64,000 bases of DNA from Chitinophagaceae bacterium UBA1953 (GCA_002336115.1 DDEN01000056.1:115577-179576), one strand, 5' to 3'; counted from the stretch's first letter, positions 1 to 8,560 are shown. Numbers and translations: made by a program. Notes: a model not told the origin generated them from the letters alone.

Positions 1-666
1 GCCATCGGTTGAAAAAGAAATAATCTGGCCAATGTGAATTTGGGAAGTGTATTTTTCAGGAACGCTGAACTGTAGTTTCAACTGGCTCACCTGCCTGATG
101 GTGGTAATGATGGTTGAAGGTGTTACATAAGCACCTGTTGAAATATTTCTGAATCCGATTTTTCCGTTGAATGGAGCACGTATTTCAGTTTTGGCAATAT
201 TTGTTTTAAGCAGTTCAATATCGGCTTTAATATTATTTACCTGTAAAAAGCTTAGATCATAATCCTGCTGGCTGATGCCGTTTATTTTCAGGAGTTCTTT
301 ATTGCGCTCTTCAGTTTTCTGCGCAATCTGAAGCTGTACTTCCAGTTTTTTTAATTGGGCAGTTAAGTCGCCATCAAACAATTTTACAAGCAAAGCTCCT
401 TTACTTACATTAGTGCCTTCGTTAATATATAGTCCTGTTACACGTCCGCTAACTTCGCTGTGCATTTCGGTTTCTTCCATTGGCAACAACGTTCCGGGTA
501 ACTGAAGCGGTTCGCTCACGGCTCCTGTTTTAACAATGTAACCTAATACCGCCATTGGTCCTTGCTGACGCTGATTTCCCTGGCCTTGTGTTGATTGATT
601 TTTCTTTTCCTTGCATGCTGAAAGCAGTATTAAACCTGCCATTGCAATCAAATGTATTGTTCTCAT
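1..666 (-). CDS. RND efflux periplasmic adaptor (HlyD/MFP family), partial
   Basis: Periplasmic adaptor that should link an inner-membrane RND pump to an outer-membrane channel. The start codon is at 666 and the reading frame runs off the left edge of the window, so only about 222 N-terminal residues are present. The N-terminus is a lipoprotein signal with lipobox LLSAC (Cys18), so the protein is probably lipid-anchored. It continues with a barrel-sandwich half (GYIVKTGAVSEPLQLPGTLLP, then SEVSGRVTGLYINEGTNVSKG), a coiled-coil hairpin (about residues 95-140), the returning lipoyl half (IRAPFNGKIGFRNISTG) and the start of a beta-barrel domain. The pump gene would be expected beyond the left edge. 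The substrate cannot be told from this piece. Confidence 0.88.
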   Translation of the reverse strand, partial: MRTIHLIAMAGLILLSACKEKKNQSTQGQGNQRQQGPMAVLGYIVKTGAVSEPLQLPGTLLPMEETEMHSEVSGRVTGLYINEGTNVSKGALLVKLFDGDLTAQLKKLEVQLQIAQKTEERNKELLKINGISQQDYDLSFLQVNNIKADIELLKTNIAKTEIRAPFNGKIGFRNISTGAYVTPSTIITTIRQVSQLKLQFSVPEKYTSQIHIGQIISFSTDG

Positions 667-917
667 GTTGATGTATAGAAATCTAAAGATAAGTAAAGCC
701 TTTTTTGTACAAATAGTCAAAGGATGAGTGGTAACAAGTTTTTTCTTAATGAATTACCCGGGCTTATATGGACGTTTTTTGTTGCGAAAAGCTGCGGATC
801 ATTTTAAAAAATATTTTTCTTGCGCCGCAATGAAAATTAAAACTACCCGGCTTTTGATAAGCAATAACTCTTTAAAGAAAACAAAGGTTTGTTGCTTTTT
901 GATGGATGGAAGAGTTT

Positions 918-2060
918 CTATTTTGCTTTTACCTTGAGCAAATGTTTAATACGGTTGGCTTTATAAGTTAGCTCAGACCGGTCTTTGCCAATAACTGTTA
1001 CATGACCCATTTTGCGTCCTGGTTTGGTTTGAACTTTTCCATACAGGTGTACAAATGCATTTTCCATCTTCAGCACTTCATCCAATCCTTCATAATAAGC
1101 ATATCCGCTGTAACCTTCTTCTCCCAGGATATTGAGTATAACAGAAGGCAGAATTGCATCGGTGCAGCCAAGCGGGTAGTTGAGCATAATACGCCACAGC
1201 ATATCAAACTGCGAAGAGAAATTTCCTTCAATTGTATGATGCCCGCTGTTATGCACCCTTGGTGCAGTTTCATTTACCAGCACATCGCCGTTTTTATCAA
1301 CAAACAGCTCCACTGCAAATAAACCAGGCGATTGGAGATTACGTACAACTGCCATAGATATCGCTTCTACTTTCCAGAGCGTTTTCTCAGGAAGTTCCGC
1401 AGGCGAAACCTGGTAGTCGAGCAGGTTCAGAACCGGATCAAAAACCATTTCAGCAGGAGGATACATGGTTGTTTCACCATTCTGAGCCACCGCTACAATA
1501 ACGGCAATTTCTTTATGTACAGCCACCAGTTTTTCCAATACAGAAGGAGCATCAAAACCTCTTTCAAGATCGGCTGCTGTTTTTAGTAATTCCACTCCAC
1601 GTCCGTCGTATCCGCCCATGCCAATTTTATGAGCAGCGGGCAGAAAGGATTCAAGTGCCATCAGTTCTTCCTTGTTTTCTGTAATCACAAATTCAGAAGT
1701 AGGAATCTGGTGATGCTGGTAAAATTTCTTTTGCTCAATTTTATTTTTGATGATGCGCAGGGCAGATGGTTTGGGAAAAACCTTCACGCCTTCGGCTTCC
1801 AGTTTTTCCAGTGCTTCCACATTTACACTTTCAATTTCAATGGTAATAGCATCGAGATTTTTACCAAACCGGTAAACTGTTTCAAAATCTTTAATATCTC
1901 CTTTGATAAAATGATGACAGAGATGTGCGGCAGGGCAGTGCTCATCATTTTCAAGTACAAATGTTTCAACGGGATAATTGGCCGCAGCCTGTAATAACAT
2001 TCTTCCTAATTGTCCACCACCAAGGATGCCCACTCTGGGTTGTAACGGAGAGTTTTGCAT
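918..2060 (-). CDS. purK: 5-(carboxyamino)imidazole ribonucleotide synthase PurK
   Basis: ATP-grasp enzyme of purine biosynthesis that carboxylates AIR to N5-CAIR using ATP and bicarbonate. At 380 residues it has the family's usual length. The N-terminal nucleotide-binding loop reads VGILGGGQLGRMLLQAA, and the ATP-grasp core has KIGMGGYDGRGVELL and the C-terminal metal/ATP motif NETAPRVHNSGHHTIEG. The frame is open for 23 more codons upstream, but the ATG at 2060 gives the canonical N-terminus and lies 4 nt after a TATCTTTG promoter box. That suggests a leaderless transcript. purE is not in the window. The gene is divergent from the three-domain enzyme at 2164. Confidence 0.95.
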   Translation of the reverse strand: MQNSPLQPRVGILGGGQLGRMLLQAAANYPVETFVLENDEHCPAAHLCHHFIKGDIKDFETVYRFGKNLDAITIEIESVNVEALEKLEAEGVKVFPKPSALRIIKNKIEQKKFYQHHQIPTSEFVITENKEELMALESFLPAAHKIGMGGYDGRGVELLKTAADLERGFDAPSVLEKLVAVHKEIAVIVAVAQNGETTMYPPAEMVFDPVLNLLDYQVSPAELPEKTLWKVEAISMAVVRNLQSPGLFAVELFVDKNGDVLVNETAPRVHNSGHHTIEGNFSSQFDMLWRIMLNYPLGCTDAILPSVILNILGEEGYSGYAYYEGLDEVLKMENAFVHLYGKVQTKPGRKMGHVTVIGKDRSELTYKANRIKHLLKVKAK

Positions 2061-2064
2061 GCCG

Positions 2065-2072
2065 CAAAGATA
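2065..2072 (-). promoter_or_regulatory. -7 promoter box TATCTTTG of purK
   Basis: Exact match to the Bacteroidota -7 consensus TAnnTTTG, read on the minus strand. Only 4 nt separate it from the purK ATG, so the predicted transcription start falls at or next to the start codon. No convincing -33 TTG was picked. Confidence 0.6.
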
Positions 2073-2151
2073 GGGCAACAGGCTGCATAACTTATCCGGC
2101 GATTGAATTGCCTGTTTCGGCTTAATCAAATTATGCTTGCTGTTTGATTGT

Positions 2152-2159
2152 TAATTTTG
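2152..2159 (+). promoter_or_regulatory. -7 promoter box TAATTTTG of the GH18/NodB/GT2 gene
   Basis: Exact TAnnTTTG match, 4 nt before the ATG at 2164. With the purK box it makes a compact divergent promoter region of 103 nt, and both mRNAs are predicted to begin at or near their start codons. Confidence 0.6.
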
Positions 2160-2163
2160 CAGC

Positions 2164-5100
2164 ATGAATAATCACAGACAGGTATTTCAGGCTAACGACC
2201 CTACCCGTTGGAAAAGATTTAAGTGGGGCAGCAGGATTTTTATTGTGTTGCTCATATTTGCCATAACAGTTGCTACTCTTGCTGTTTTGCTTGATAAAAA
2301 CCCAACGGCAGTTGATATTCGAAATAACACCAGCAGTTACAAAGGGCTTATTGATGCTACAAAGCCTTTAAGTCTTTCTTCAACACGTTCAAAAAAATAC
2401 AAAGGGTTTAAAGAATTTTTAAAAGAGAAAGAAACGGAAGATTCAATAAAAGCGGCGCACAACAAACTGTCGCATGTAACAACACAATATATCAGGGCCG
2501 CATTTTATACTCCCTGGAACCGTAGTGCATCGGCACCATCACTTGAATACCATGGCGATAAACTGAATGTTATTTTTCCTGAATGGTTTTTTATTGATAC
2601 TGTTGGCAATGATAAGGTGCAATCAAGAATCGATTCCGGGGGCTTGGCTGTAATGCGAAAAATGAACTTGCGCATTATTCCTATGCTAACAAATTTCAAT
2701 TCGTCAAAAGGCGATTTTGATGGAAGCCTGTTGCGTAATGTACTTCACAGTGCCCGGATTCAGCAGCAGTTTATTCAATCGTTGATTGATACGCTTTCGT
2801 TTTATCATTTTGCAGGAGTAAATATTGACTTTGAAGCGCTGGAAGATGCAAGCGGTCCGGCACTTACAAGGTTTCAACAAAACCTGTATAAACAATTTCA
2901 TGCAAAAAACCTTCTTGTTACAGAAGATATACCTGTGGGCGACGATTCATATAATATCGAGGAACTGGAAAAGGTGAACGATTACATTGTGCTGATGGCT
3001 TATGATCAGTCGAGCCCGTCATCTGCACCGGGGCCAATCAGTGATCAGAAATGGATTGAACAGGCAGTAGATAAAGCCGCAGCTTCTATACCAAGTAATA
3101 AAATTATTCTTGGTATTGCAGGTTACGGGTACGACTGGACTGAATACAAGAATGATGAAGGAAAAATTGTAAAAGAAGTTAAAACCTTAACCTATGCGCA
3201 GGCCATTGATAATGCAAAACTTGCCGGTGTGGAAATTGAATACGATAATAACAGTTATAATCTGCATTACTCCTATATTGAAAAAGACAACTTTATAAAA
3301 GGTGAAAAATTTGGCCGGAATGTAAAACATGAAATATGGTTTGTTGATGCAGCTACATCATTCAACATCATGCGGTTTTCTGATGAATACGGGCTTGCCG
3401 GCACAGCGCTGTGGAGGTTAAGCAGTGAAGACCCCCGTTTGTGGACATTTTATAACCGTAATCTTTCCAGGGAAGCACTGGAACAACAGCCCTTTAATTA
3501 TAATGTGATCTCAACAATTCCTGTTAATCCTAATCAAAAACCAACAGGCGTGGGAGATGGTGAACTGCTCAATATTCTTTACACACCACAACCTGGAAAA
3601 ATTGCGTTTGAAATAGACCCCGACGATCAGTTGATTTCGGAACAAACATACATACAACTCCCATCGGGATATGTGTATGAAAAATTTGCAGAAGATACAA
3701 CGGAAGGCAAGGGACACAAACTTATTCTCACATTTGATGACGGACCGAGCAGTGAATACACTCCAAAAATTCTTGATGTACTGGAGCGGGAAAAAGTGCC
3801 TGCAACGTTTTTTGTAGTAGGGATTAATGCTGAAAAAAATATTCCGCTGCTGCAACGCATTTATAAAGATGGATTTGAAATCGGCAACCATACATTTTCA
3901 CATAACAATGTTGCAAAAATGTCGATGGACAGAGCCGAGATTGAACTCAAATCAACCCGCTTGCTTATTGAGGCTGTAACAGGCCGTTCAACAGTATTAT
4001 TCCGTGCACCATACAATGCAGATAGTGAACCACAGACTTATGAAGAAATTGAGCCGCTGGTAATGAGTAAAAGGAATAACTACATTACAGTTGGTGAAAG
4101 TATTGACCCGAACGATTGGGATGAAACTCATGCCAATGCCGACAGTATTTTTAACCGAATTGTACGGCAGGTTGAAGAAAGAGGAGCAAGTATTATTTTG
4201 TTGCATGATGCAGGTGGCCATTCCCGTGAAGCAACTGTTGAAGCATTGCCAAGAATTATTAAATATTATAAAGAGAAGGGGTATAAGTTTACTACAGTGG
4301 CAGATTTAATGGGAAAGAAAATGGATGATGTAATGCCTCCTGTTAAGCGTGACTGGCAAAGTGCATTCAATTTTTATTTTGTTCGTGTTTTGTATTGGGT
4401 AAGTATAATTGTATTTGCTTTATTTCTTGTAGGTATTTTTCTTTCGGTATTACGTATTGCATTTATGGCTGCGCTTGCTGCCTTGCAGAAAAAGCGTGAA
4501 AGAAAAGCTGAACAAAACGGATTGTTTAATACGGATCAGCCATTGGTGAGTATCATAGTACCCGCTTACAACGAAGAAGTGAATGCTGTACGTACTGTAA
4601 ACAGTTTATTAAGGCAGGATTATCCTTCGCTTGAAATTATTTTTGTTGATGATGGAAGTAAGGACAGTACATTTAAAGTGGTGAATGAGGCTTTTATTAC
4701 CAATGAAAAAGTAAAAGTATTTGCAAAGCCAAATGGTGGCAAAGCATCTGCCCTGAACTTTGGTATTGAACATGCAGCGGGTGAGTTTGTTGTTTGTATT
4801 GATGCTGATACCCAACTTAAAACAGATGCTGTTTCGTTATTGATGAAGAAGTTTGAAGATGAAAACGTTGGAGCTGTTGCAGGAAATGTAAAAGTGGGTA
4901 ATGAAATGAATATGATTACCAAGTGGCAGAGTATTGAATACATCACTTCTCAGAACTTTGACCGCAGGGCTTTTGACTATCTCAATTGTATTACTGTGGT
5001 TCCGGGTGCAATTGGAGCATTCAGGAAACAGGCCGTGCTTGAATCAGGGGGATTTACAACAGATACTCTTGCTGAAGATTGTGATCTGACCATGCGCCTG

Positions 5101-5637
5101 CATCGTTCCGGATTTACAGTACGAAACAGTACTGATGCCATTTCTTATACCGAAGCTCCGGAAACAATGACCCAGTTTATGAAGCAACGTTTCCGCTGGA
5201 GTTTTGGTGTAATGCAGTGTTTCTGGAAACACAGAGATGCATTGTTCAACAAAAACTATAGGAACTTCGGGTTAATTGCGTTGCCGCATATCCTTGTTTA
5301 CCAGATGATACTGCCGTTTCTGGCTCCCTTGGCCGATCTTGTACTTGTGCTTAGTTTAATAGCGGCGGCAATTGGTATTATACCTGCAAGTACAGGACAT
5401 ATTATTCTTTATTATTTCATTTTTACTGTCGTTGATATGGCAGGTGCAGCACTTGCTTTTGCTTATGAAAAAGAAAATTTCAAAAAGCTGGTGTGGATGA
5501 TTCCTCAGCGGTTTATTTATCGCCAGCTCATGTATTATATTCTCTTTAAATCATTCAACAAAGCCATTAAAGGCGAGCTGCAGGGCTGGGGAGCGTTGAA
5601 GCGTACAGGAAATGTAAAGGAAGTATCGGCTGCATAA
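2164..5637 (+). CDS. Trifunctional GH18-like / NodB polysaccharide deacetylase / GT2 glycosyltransferase
   Basis: One 1157-residue polypeptide carrying three carbohydrate domains. A membrane anchor (about residues 24-46) is followed by a GH18-type TIM barrel (about 95-445) with the spore-type catalytic motif NIDFEAL (Glu224). Next is a NodB deacetylase (about 518-720) with TFDDG (Asp525/526), HTFSH (His576/580) and FRAPY (613-617). A transmembrane segment (about 735-762) leads to a processive GT2 domain from about 795, with DAD (880-882), EDCD (971-974) and QRFRW (1008-1012), and then C-terminal membrane segments. This resembles a PgaB and PgaC job in one chain: synthesis of a beta-linked N-acetylhexosamine polymer, export, deacetylation and trimming. 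Polymer and cargo are inference. All three catalytic motifs look intact. A terminator follows. Confidence 0.9.
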   Translation: MNNHRQVFQANDPTRWKRFKWGSRIFIVLLIFAITVATLAVLLDKNPTAVDIRNNTSSYKGLIDATKPLSLSSTRSKKYKGFKEFLKEKETEDSIKAAHNKLSHVTTQYIRAAFYTPWNRSASAPSLEYHGDKLNVIFPEWFFIDTVGNDKVQSRIDSGGLAVMRKMNLRIIPMLTNFNSSKGDFDGSLLRNVLHSARIQQQFIQSLIDTLSFYHFAGVNIDFEALEDASGPALTRFQQNLYKQFHAKNLLVTEDIPVGDDSYNIEELEKVNDYIVLMAYDQSSPSSAPGPISDQKWIEQAVDKAAASIPSNKIILGIAGYGYDWTEYKNDEGKIVKEVKTLTYAQAIDNAKLAGVEIEYDNNSYNLHYSYIEKDNFIKGEKFGRNVKHEIWFVDAATSFNIMRFSDEYGLAGTALWRLSSEDPRLWTFYNRNLSREALEQQPFNYNVISTIPVNPNQKPTGVGDGELLNILYTPQPGKIAFEIDPDDQLISEQTYIQLPSGYVYEKFAEDTTEGKGHKLILTFDDGPSSEYTPKILDVLEREKVPATFFVVGINAEKNIPLLQRIYKDGFEIGNHTFSHNNVAKMSMDRAEIELKSTRLLIEAVTGRSTVLFRAPYNADSEPQTYEEIEPLVMSKRNNYITVGESIDPNDWDETHANADSIFNRIVRQVEERGASIILLHDAGGHSREATVEALPRIIKYYKEKGYKFTTVADLMGKKMDDVMPPVKRDWQSAFNFYFVRVLYWVSIIVFALFLVGIFLSVLRIAFMAALAALQKKRERKAEQNGLFNTDQPLVSIIVPAYNEEVNAVRTVNSLLRQDYPSLEIIFVDDGSKDSTFKVVNEAFITNEKVKVFAKPNGGKASALNFGIEHAAGEFVVCIDADTQLKTDAVSLLMKKFEDENVGAVAGNVKVGNEMNMITKWQSIEYITSQNFDRRAFDYLNCITVVPGAIGAFRKQAVLESGGFTTDTLAEDCDLTMRLHRSGFTVRNSTDAISYTEAPETMTQFMKQRFRWSFGVMQCFWKHRDALFNKNYRNFGLIALPHILVYQMILPFLAPLADLVLVLSLIAAAIGIIPASTGHIILYYFIFTVVDMAGAALAFAYEKENFKKLVWMIPQRFIYRQLMYYILFKSFNKAIKGELQGWGALKRTGNVKEVSAA

Positions 5638-5650
5638 ACGGTTTGTAATG

Positions 5651-5699
5651 AATGACCGGAATAGGGCTGTAGATTGGCAGCAATTTTCCGGTCATTTTC
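5651..5699 (+). terminator. Intrinsic terminator after the GH18/NodB/GT2 gene
   Basis: Stem AATGACCGGAA (5651-5661) pairs with TTCCGGTCATT (5686-5696), followed by T-rich DNA. The 24-nt loop can itself fold through GCTG/CAGC. Confidence 0.7.
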
Positions 5700-5702
5700 A
5701 TT

Positions 5703-5710
5703 TAATTTTG
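5703..5710 (+). promoter_or_regulatory. -7 box TAATTTTG of the L,D-transpeptidase gene
   Basis: Exact TAnnTTTG match 50 nt upstream of the ATG at 5761. It sits just downstream of the terminator of the previous gene, so this gene should have its own transcript. Confidence 0.5.
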
Positions 5711-5760
5711 CAAATCGTTTGAAATAATTTTTATTGGAGTCCGTTTTTAAGAAATCCAGT

Positions 5761-6921
5761 ATGCTCAACAAAAGCCTTTCCTTCATTTTTGGTTTGATCC
5801 TGCTGTCTTACTCGTCTGCAGCCCAGTACTCTTTTGATGAAGCTGCACCAAGAAGATCATATAAAATTTCCAGCATCTTTTCTAAAGTGGAAGATTCTAT
5901 TAAAAAAGAATTTGTTGAAAGGGGACTAAAATGGCCCATGAAGTATATGTTTATCCGTTCGTTTAAGTATGAAAAACAAATGGAAATATGGGTAAAAAGC
6001 GATGTAAAGGAAGCGTACAGGTTATTTAAAGTGTATAAAGTTTGTGCTACATCCGGAACATTTGGCCCAAAACGCAAAGAAGGCGATAAACAGATACCTG
6101 AAGGATTTTATTATATCAACGAATTTAATCCCAACAGCAATTATCATCTGGCACTTGGGCTTAACTATCCCAATGTTTCAGATGCCATTCTCAGTGATCA
6201 GAATAAACCCGGCGGCGATATTTATATTCATGGCAATTGTGTTACAATCGGGTGCATACCTCTTACAGATTCTTTGATTGAGGAAGTGTATTACCTGGCA
6301 ACAGTTGCAAAGGAACAAGGCCAGGATTTTATTCCTGTTCATATTTATCCCTTACGATACGATGATCCGAAAGCGGCAGAACAATTTAAATCAAAAACAA
6401 AACTGAGGCAGGAAGCACAGGTGTTTGCTTCGCAGATAAGAGATGCGTATGAATATTTTGAAGATACACATCAACTGCCGGCAATTATGATTGGCAAAGG
6501 CGGTAATTATGTTATAGCAGGCGACCCTGATGTGCCTAAGGTGGAACGCATAAAAATTATTGAAACGAATAACCCGGTTGATCCTTATGCTGCTTATCAT
6601 CTCGAAGAAAAAGTTGATAAGGTGCCGATGTTCAAGGAGGGTAGTGCTGCTTTGCAGAAATGGCTGTACAATCTTACGCAGTCGCTGGTGCCTATGCTTA
6701 ACGGAAATTCCTCGATGGCTTTGCAGGTAGAGTTTATAGTTGATAAAGATGGCAATACTGTTTTAGCTAATGTAATCCGTGGAGGATATACTGAACTCAA
6801 CAAGGCAGTTAAAGCAAAATTTGAAAAAGAACTCAAATGGCTGCCTGCAACAAAAAACGGGAACCCCGTTAATACAAGGCTTAAGCAGAACCTGAATATT
6901 GTTGCTCCGGAAGATTTATAA
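5761..6921 (+). CDS. Secreted L,D-transpeptidase (YkuD/YafK type) with C-terminal TonB-like domain
   Basis: Predicted periplasmic enzyme of 386 residues, counted from the ATG at 5761; an in-frame TTG at 5734 is less likely because the ATG starts a clean signal peptide ending near SSAAQ. The transpeptidase signature is HGNCVTIGC: His157 and catalytic Cys165 in IGCIPL, where the family usually has SxGC. The spacing resembles YafK-like proteins that cut or make bonds to meso-DAP. Residues about 318-380 read like a TonB C-terminal domain (VEFIVDKDGN, then LKWLPATKNGNPV). No TonB-type N-terminal anchor is present, so this is a fused accessory domain, not an energy transducer. The gene converges on lysC with a 3-nt gap and no terminator. 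Confidence 0.82.
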   Translation: MLNKSLSFIFGLILLSYSSAAQYSFDEAAPRRSYKISSIFSKVEDSIKKEFVERGLKWPMKYMFIRSFKYEKQMEIWVKSDVKEAYRLFKVYKVCATSGTFGPKRKEGDKQIPEGFYYINEFNPNSNYHLALGLNYPNVSDAILSDQNKPGGDIYIHGNCVTIGCIPLTDSLIEEVYYLATVAKEQGQDFIPVHIYPLRYDDPKAAEQFKSKTKLRQEAQVFASQIRDAYEYFEDTHQLPAIMIGKGGNYVIAGDPDVPKVERIKIIETNNPVDPYAAYHLEEKVDKVPMFKEGSAALQKWLYNLTQSLVPMLNGNSSMALQVEFIVDKDGNTVLANVIRGGYTELNKAVKAKFEKELKWLPATKNGNPVNTRLKQNLNIVAPEDL

Positions 6922-6924
6922 CAC

Positions 6925-8187
6925 CTATTTCATCAGTACCTGAATGGTATCGGGGCTTTGCTGGCGTAATTCAATTTTTTTATCTGTTGTTAATTTTTCA
7001 AGTATTTCTTTCGTGTAATGACGAATGCTGAGAAGTGTTAATCCCTTTTCAACCTGTACGTCGAAAATAGCAGATGCCGCCAAGGCAAGCTTTTCAATTT
7101 TTTCACTTCTGTCGTCCATACAGAGCTGAAGGCTTACTGCATGTGTTTGAATAAGATTCGGTTTAATTTTCAGCTTTGCCATCATCTCATACAAATCACT
7201 CATCGGCTGTTCACCAATAAAAGAAAAATCCTTTGTATGTAACTGCAGCAGCACCTGTTTGTCTTTGATTACAATAATGGGCGGCAGATTTTTTACCGGG
7301 TTGTTATGAATAACAGTGCCGGGCAATGTAGCATCGGCAAAACATTTTACATACAGCGGAATATTTTTATTCTGCAGTGGTTTAATGGTTTTTGGATGAA
7401 TAACCTGTGCGCCGTAGTAAGCCATTTCAATTACTTCATCGTAATTCAGTTCGCTGATGTATTGTGCATCTGCAAATTGTTTGGGATCGGCATTCATTAC
7501 ACCTTTTACATCTTTCCAGATGGAAATGCTTTCTGCATTGAGCATGTACGCAAATACAGCAGCAGTATAATCACTTCCTTCACGACCAAGCGTGGTGCTT
7601 TCATTTTCATCAGTGCTGCCAATAAAACCTTGTGTAATAACAATATTGTTATTGCTGAACATTGGTTTTATTAATGCATCAACCTGCTTTTGGGTAAATT
7701 CAAAATCAATTGCTGCATCACGGAAGTTGTCATCAGTTCTGAAAATATCTCTTACATCAATCCACTCATTACTGATGCCGCTTTCGTTGAGATATGCACT
7801 CACAAGTGCTGTGCTTAACAGCTCGCCTGCACAAACTATCTGGTCGTAGTAGTAATCGTATTCACGAACGGGTTTATCGTGCAGCAGCCATTCCACTTCG
7901 GTAAAGAAATCGGTGAATTGCTCCAGCAACGCATTGAAATGTGTGACTAATAAATATTTTGCTTCATCAACATGCTGAAGTTTCACGGCTCTGAAAAGTG
8001 AAAGGGCTTCTTCTTTTTTGCCCGCAAAAAAAGCTTCGGCAACTTTTTCAAGGGCATTGGTGGTTTTACCCATTGCTGAAATAATAATCATCAATTGCTC
8101 ATCGGGAAACTGTTTGATGATATGCCCGAGATTCTGAATTTTTTCATAGTTACTTACACTTGCACCGCCGAATTTGAAAACCTTCAT
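6925..8187 (-). CDS. lysC: Aspartate kinase
   Basis: Monofunctional aspartokinase of 420 residues. It phosphorylates aspartate, the first step towards Lys, Thr, Met and meso-DAP. The N-terminus MKVFKFGGASV is the nucleotide-binding start of the family. The substrate loop is TTLGREGSDYTAAVFAY. The last about 130 residues form the ACT regulatory region, so feedback inhibition is expected. No homoserine dehydrogenase domain is attached. A TATCTTTG box lies 41 nt upstream. The gene is divergent from dnaK across a 401-nt intergenic region that contains two striking repeats. Confidence 0.95.
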   Translation of the reverse strand: MKVFKFGGASVSNYEKIQNLGHIIKQFPDEQLMIIISAMGKTTNALEKVAEAFFAGKKEEALSLFRAVKLQHVDEAKYLLVTHFNALLEQFTDFFTEVEWLLHDKPVREYDYYYDQIVCAGELLSTALVSAYLNESGISNEWIDVRDIFRTDDNFRDAAIDFEFTQKQVDALIKPMFSNNNIVITQGFIGSTDENESTTLGREGSDYTAAVFAYMLNAESISIWKDVKGVMNADPKQFADAQYISELNYDEVIEMAYYGAQVIHPKTIKPLQNKNIPLYVKCFADATLPGTVIHNNPVKNLPPIIVIKDKQVLLQLHTKDFSFIGEQPMSDLYEMMAKLKIKPNLIQTHAVSLQLCMDDRSEKIEKLALAASAIFDVQVEKGLTLLSIRHYTKEILEKLTTDKKIELRQQSPDTIQVLMK

Positions 8188-8228
8188 AAGGAATTTTGAT
8201 GTTTGAAGTTTCTTGTTAAAAAAGGATG

Positions 8229-8236
8229 CAAAGATA
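8229..8236 (-). promoter_or_regulatory. -7 promoter box TATCTTTG of lysC
   Basis: Exact TAnnTTTG match on the minus strand, 41 nt upstream of the lysC ATG. The short leader leaves little room for a riboswitch. Confidence 0.55.
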
Positions 8237-8305
8237 AGAAGATGAAATAACCACGTTGGTTGTTTTATGCCCGGTTAGTGATTGATGGTTAGATGATTGG
8301 AGATT

Positions 8306-8338
8306 AGTGTCAGGACGTTGAAAACGTCAGACACTTTT
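8306..8338. repeat. Near-perfect hairpin in the lysC-dnaK intergenic region
   Basis: AGTGTC (8306-8311) and GACGTT (8314-8319) pair with AACGTC (8323-8328) and GACACT (8330-8335). The result is 12 bp with a 2x1 internal loop and a GAA tip, followed by TTTT. It lies between divergent genes, upstream of both, so it is not an obvious terminator for either. It could be a mobile-repeat remnant, an operator or a terminator for an unseen transcript. Confidence 0.6.
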
Positions 8339-8374
8339 AACTATATTGCCCAATTTGAAAAACAAAACTTAAGC

Positions 8375-8441
8375 GGCTGCGGGATGTGAAGGGTTTAGTA
8401 CGCAGCGCAGCAAGTACTGCAGCGCAGCGAAGCCCGCAGCA
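8375..8441. repeat. GC-rich repeat cluster in the lysC-dnaK intergenic region
   Basis: GCTGCGGG (8376-8383) and CCCGCAGC (8433-8440) are perfect inverted repeats. Between them GCAGCGCAGC occurs twice (8402-8411 and 8419-8428), each preceded by AGTAC. The block is much richer in G+C than the flanking DNA. It has no coding potential that I can support and resembles a REP-like intergenic repeat. Confidence 0.55.
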
Positions 8442-8500
8442 GCCCGAACCAACGTTGATAATTGAACAAAAGTTCAGAGCCCCCAATCTCTGCTATCCAA

Positions 8501-8560
8501 AATTTCAGACTTTTCTGCCATTTTTTCACATTCATGCCTCATGGCACTATGATTGAGTAC
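8501..8560 (+). promoter_or_regulatory. Candidate chaperone promoter element upstream of dnaK (shared with groES)
   Basis: This 60-nt stretch aligns without gaps to 41473-41532 upstream of groES, with 40 of 60 positions identical. Core blocks are TTTTTTC-n-CATTC and CATGGCA. TGGCAC (8542-8547) followed by TTGA resembles a sigma-54 -24/-12 site with one mismatch at the -12 GC. Its end is 28 nt before the dnaK ATG. No TAnnTTTG box is visible here. Confidence 0.55.

Noticed and set aside
728..937. A 69-codon plus-strand ORF between the adaptor gene and purK
   Set aside because: It starts in a leader-like region, overlaps the purK end and shows no domain or bacterial-protein character; the region is a normal divergent or convergent spacer.
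1002..1994. Several plus-strand ORFs of 60-121 codons across purK
   Set aside because: They are antisense shadows of a well-supported gene, rich in Phe, His and Cys, as expected from reverse reading of this genome.
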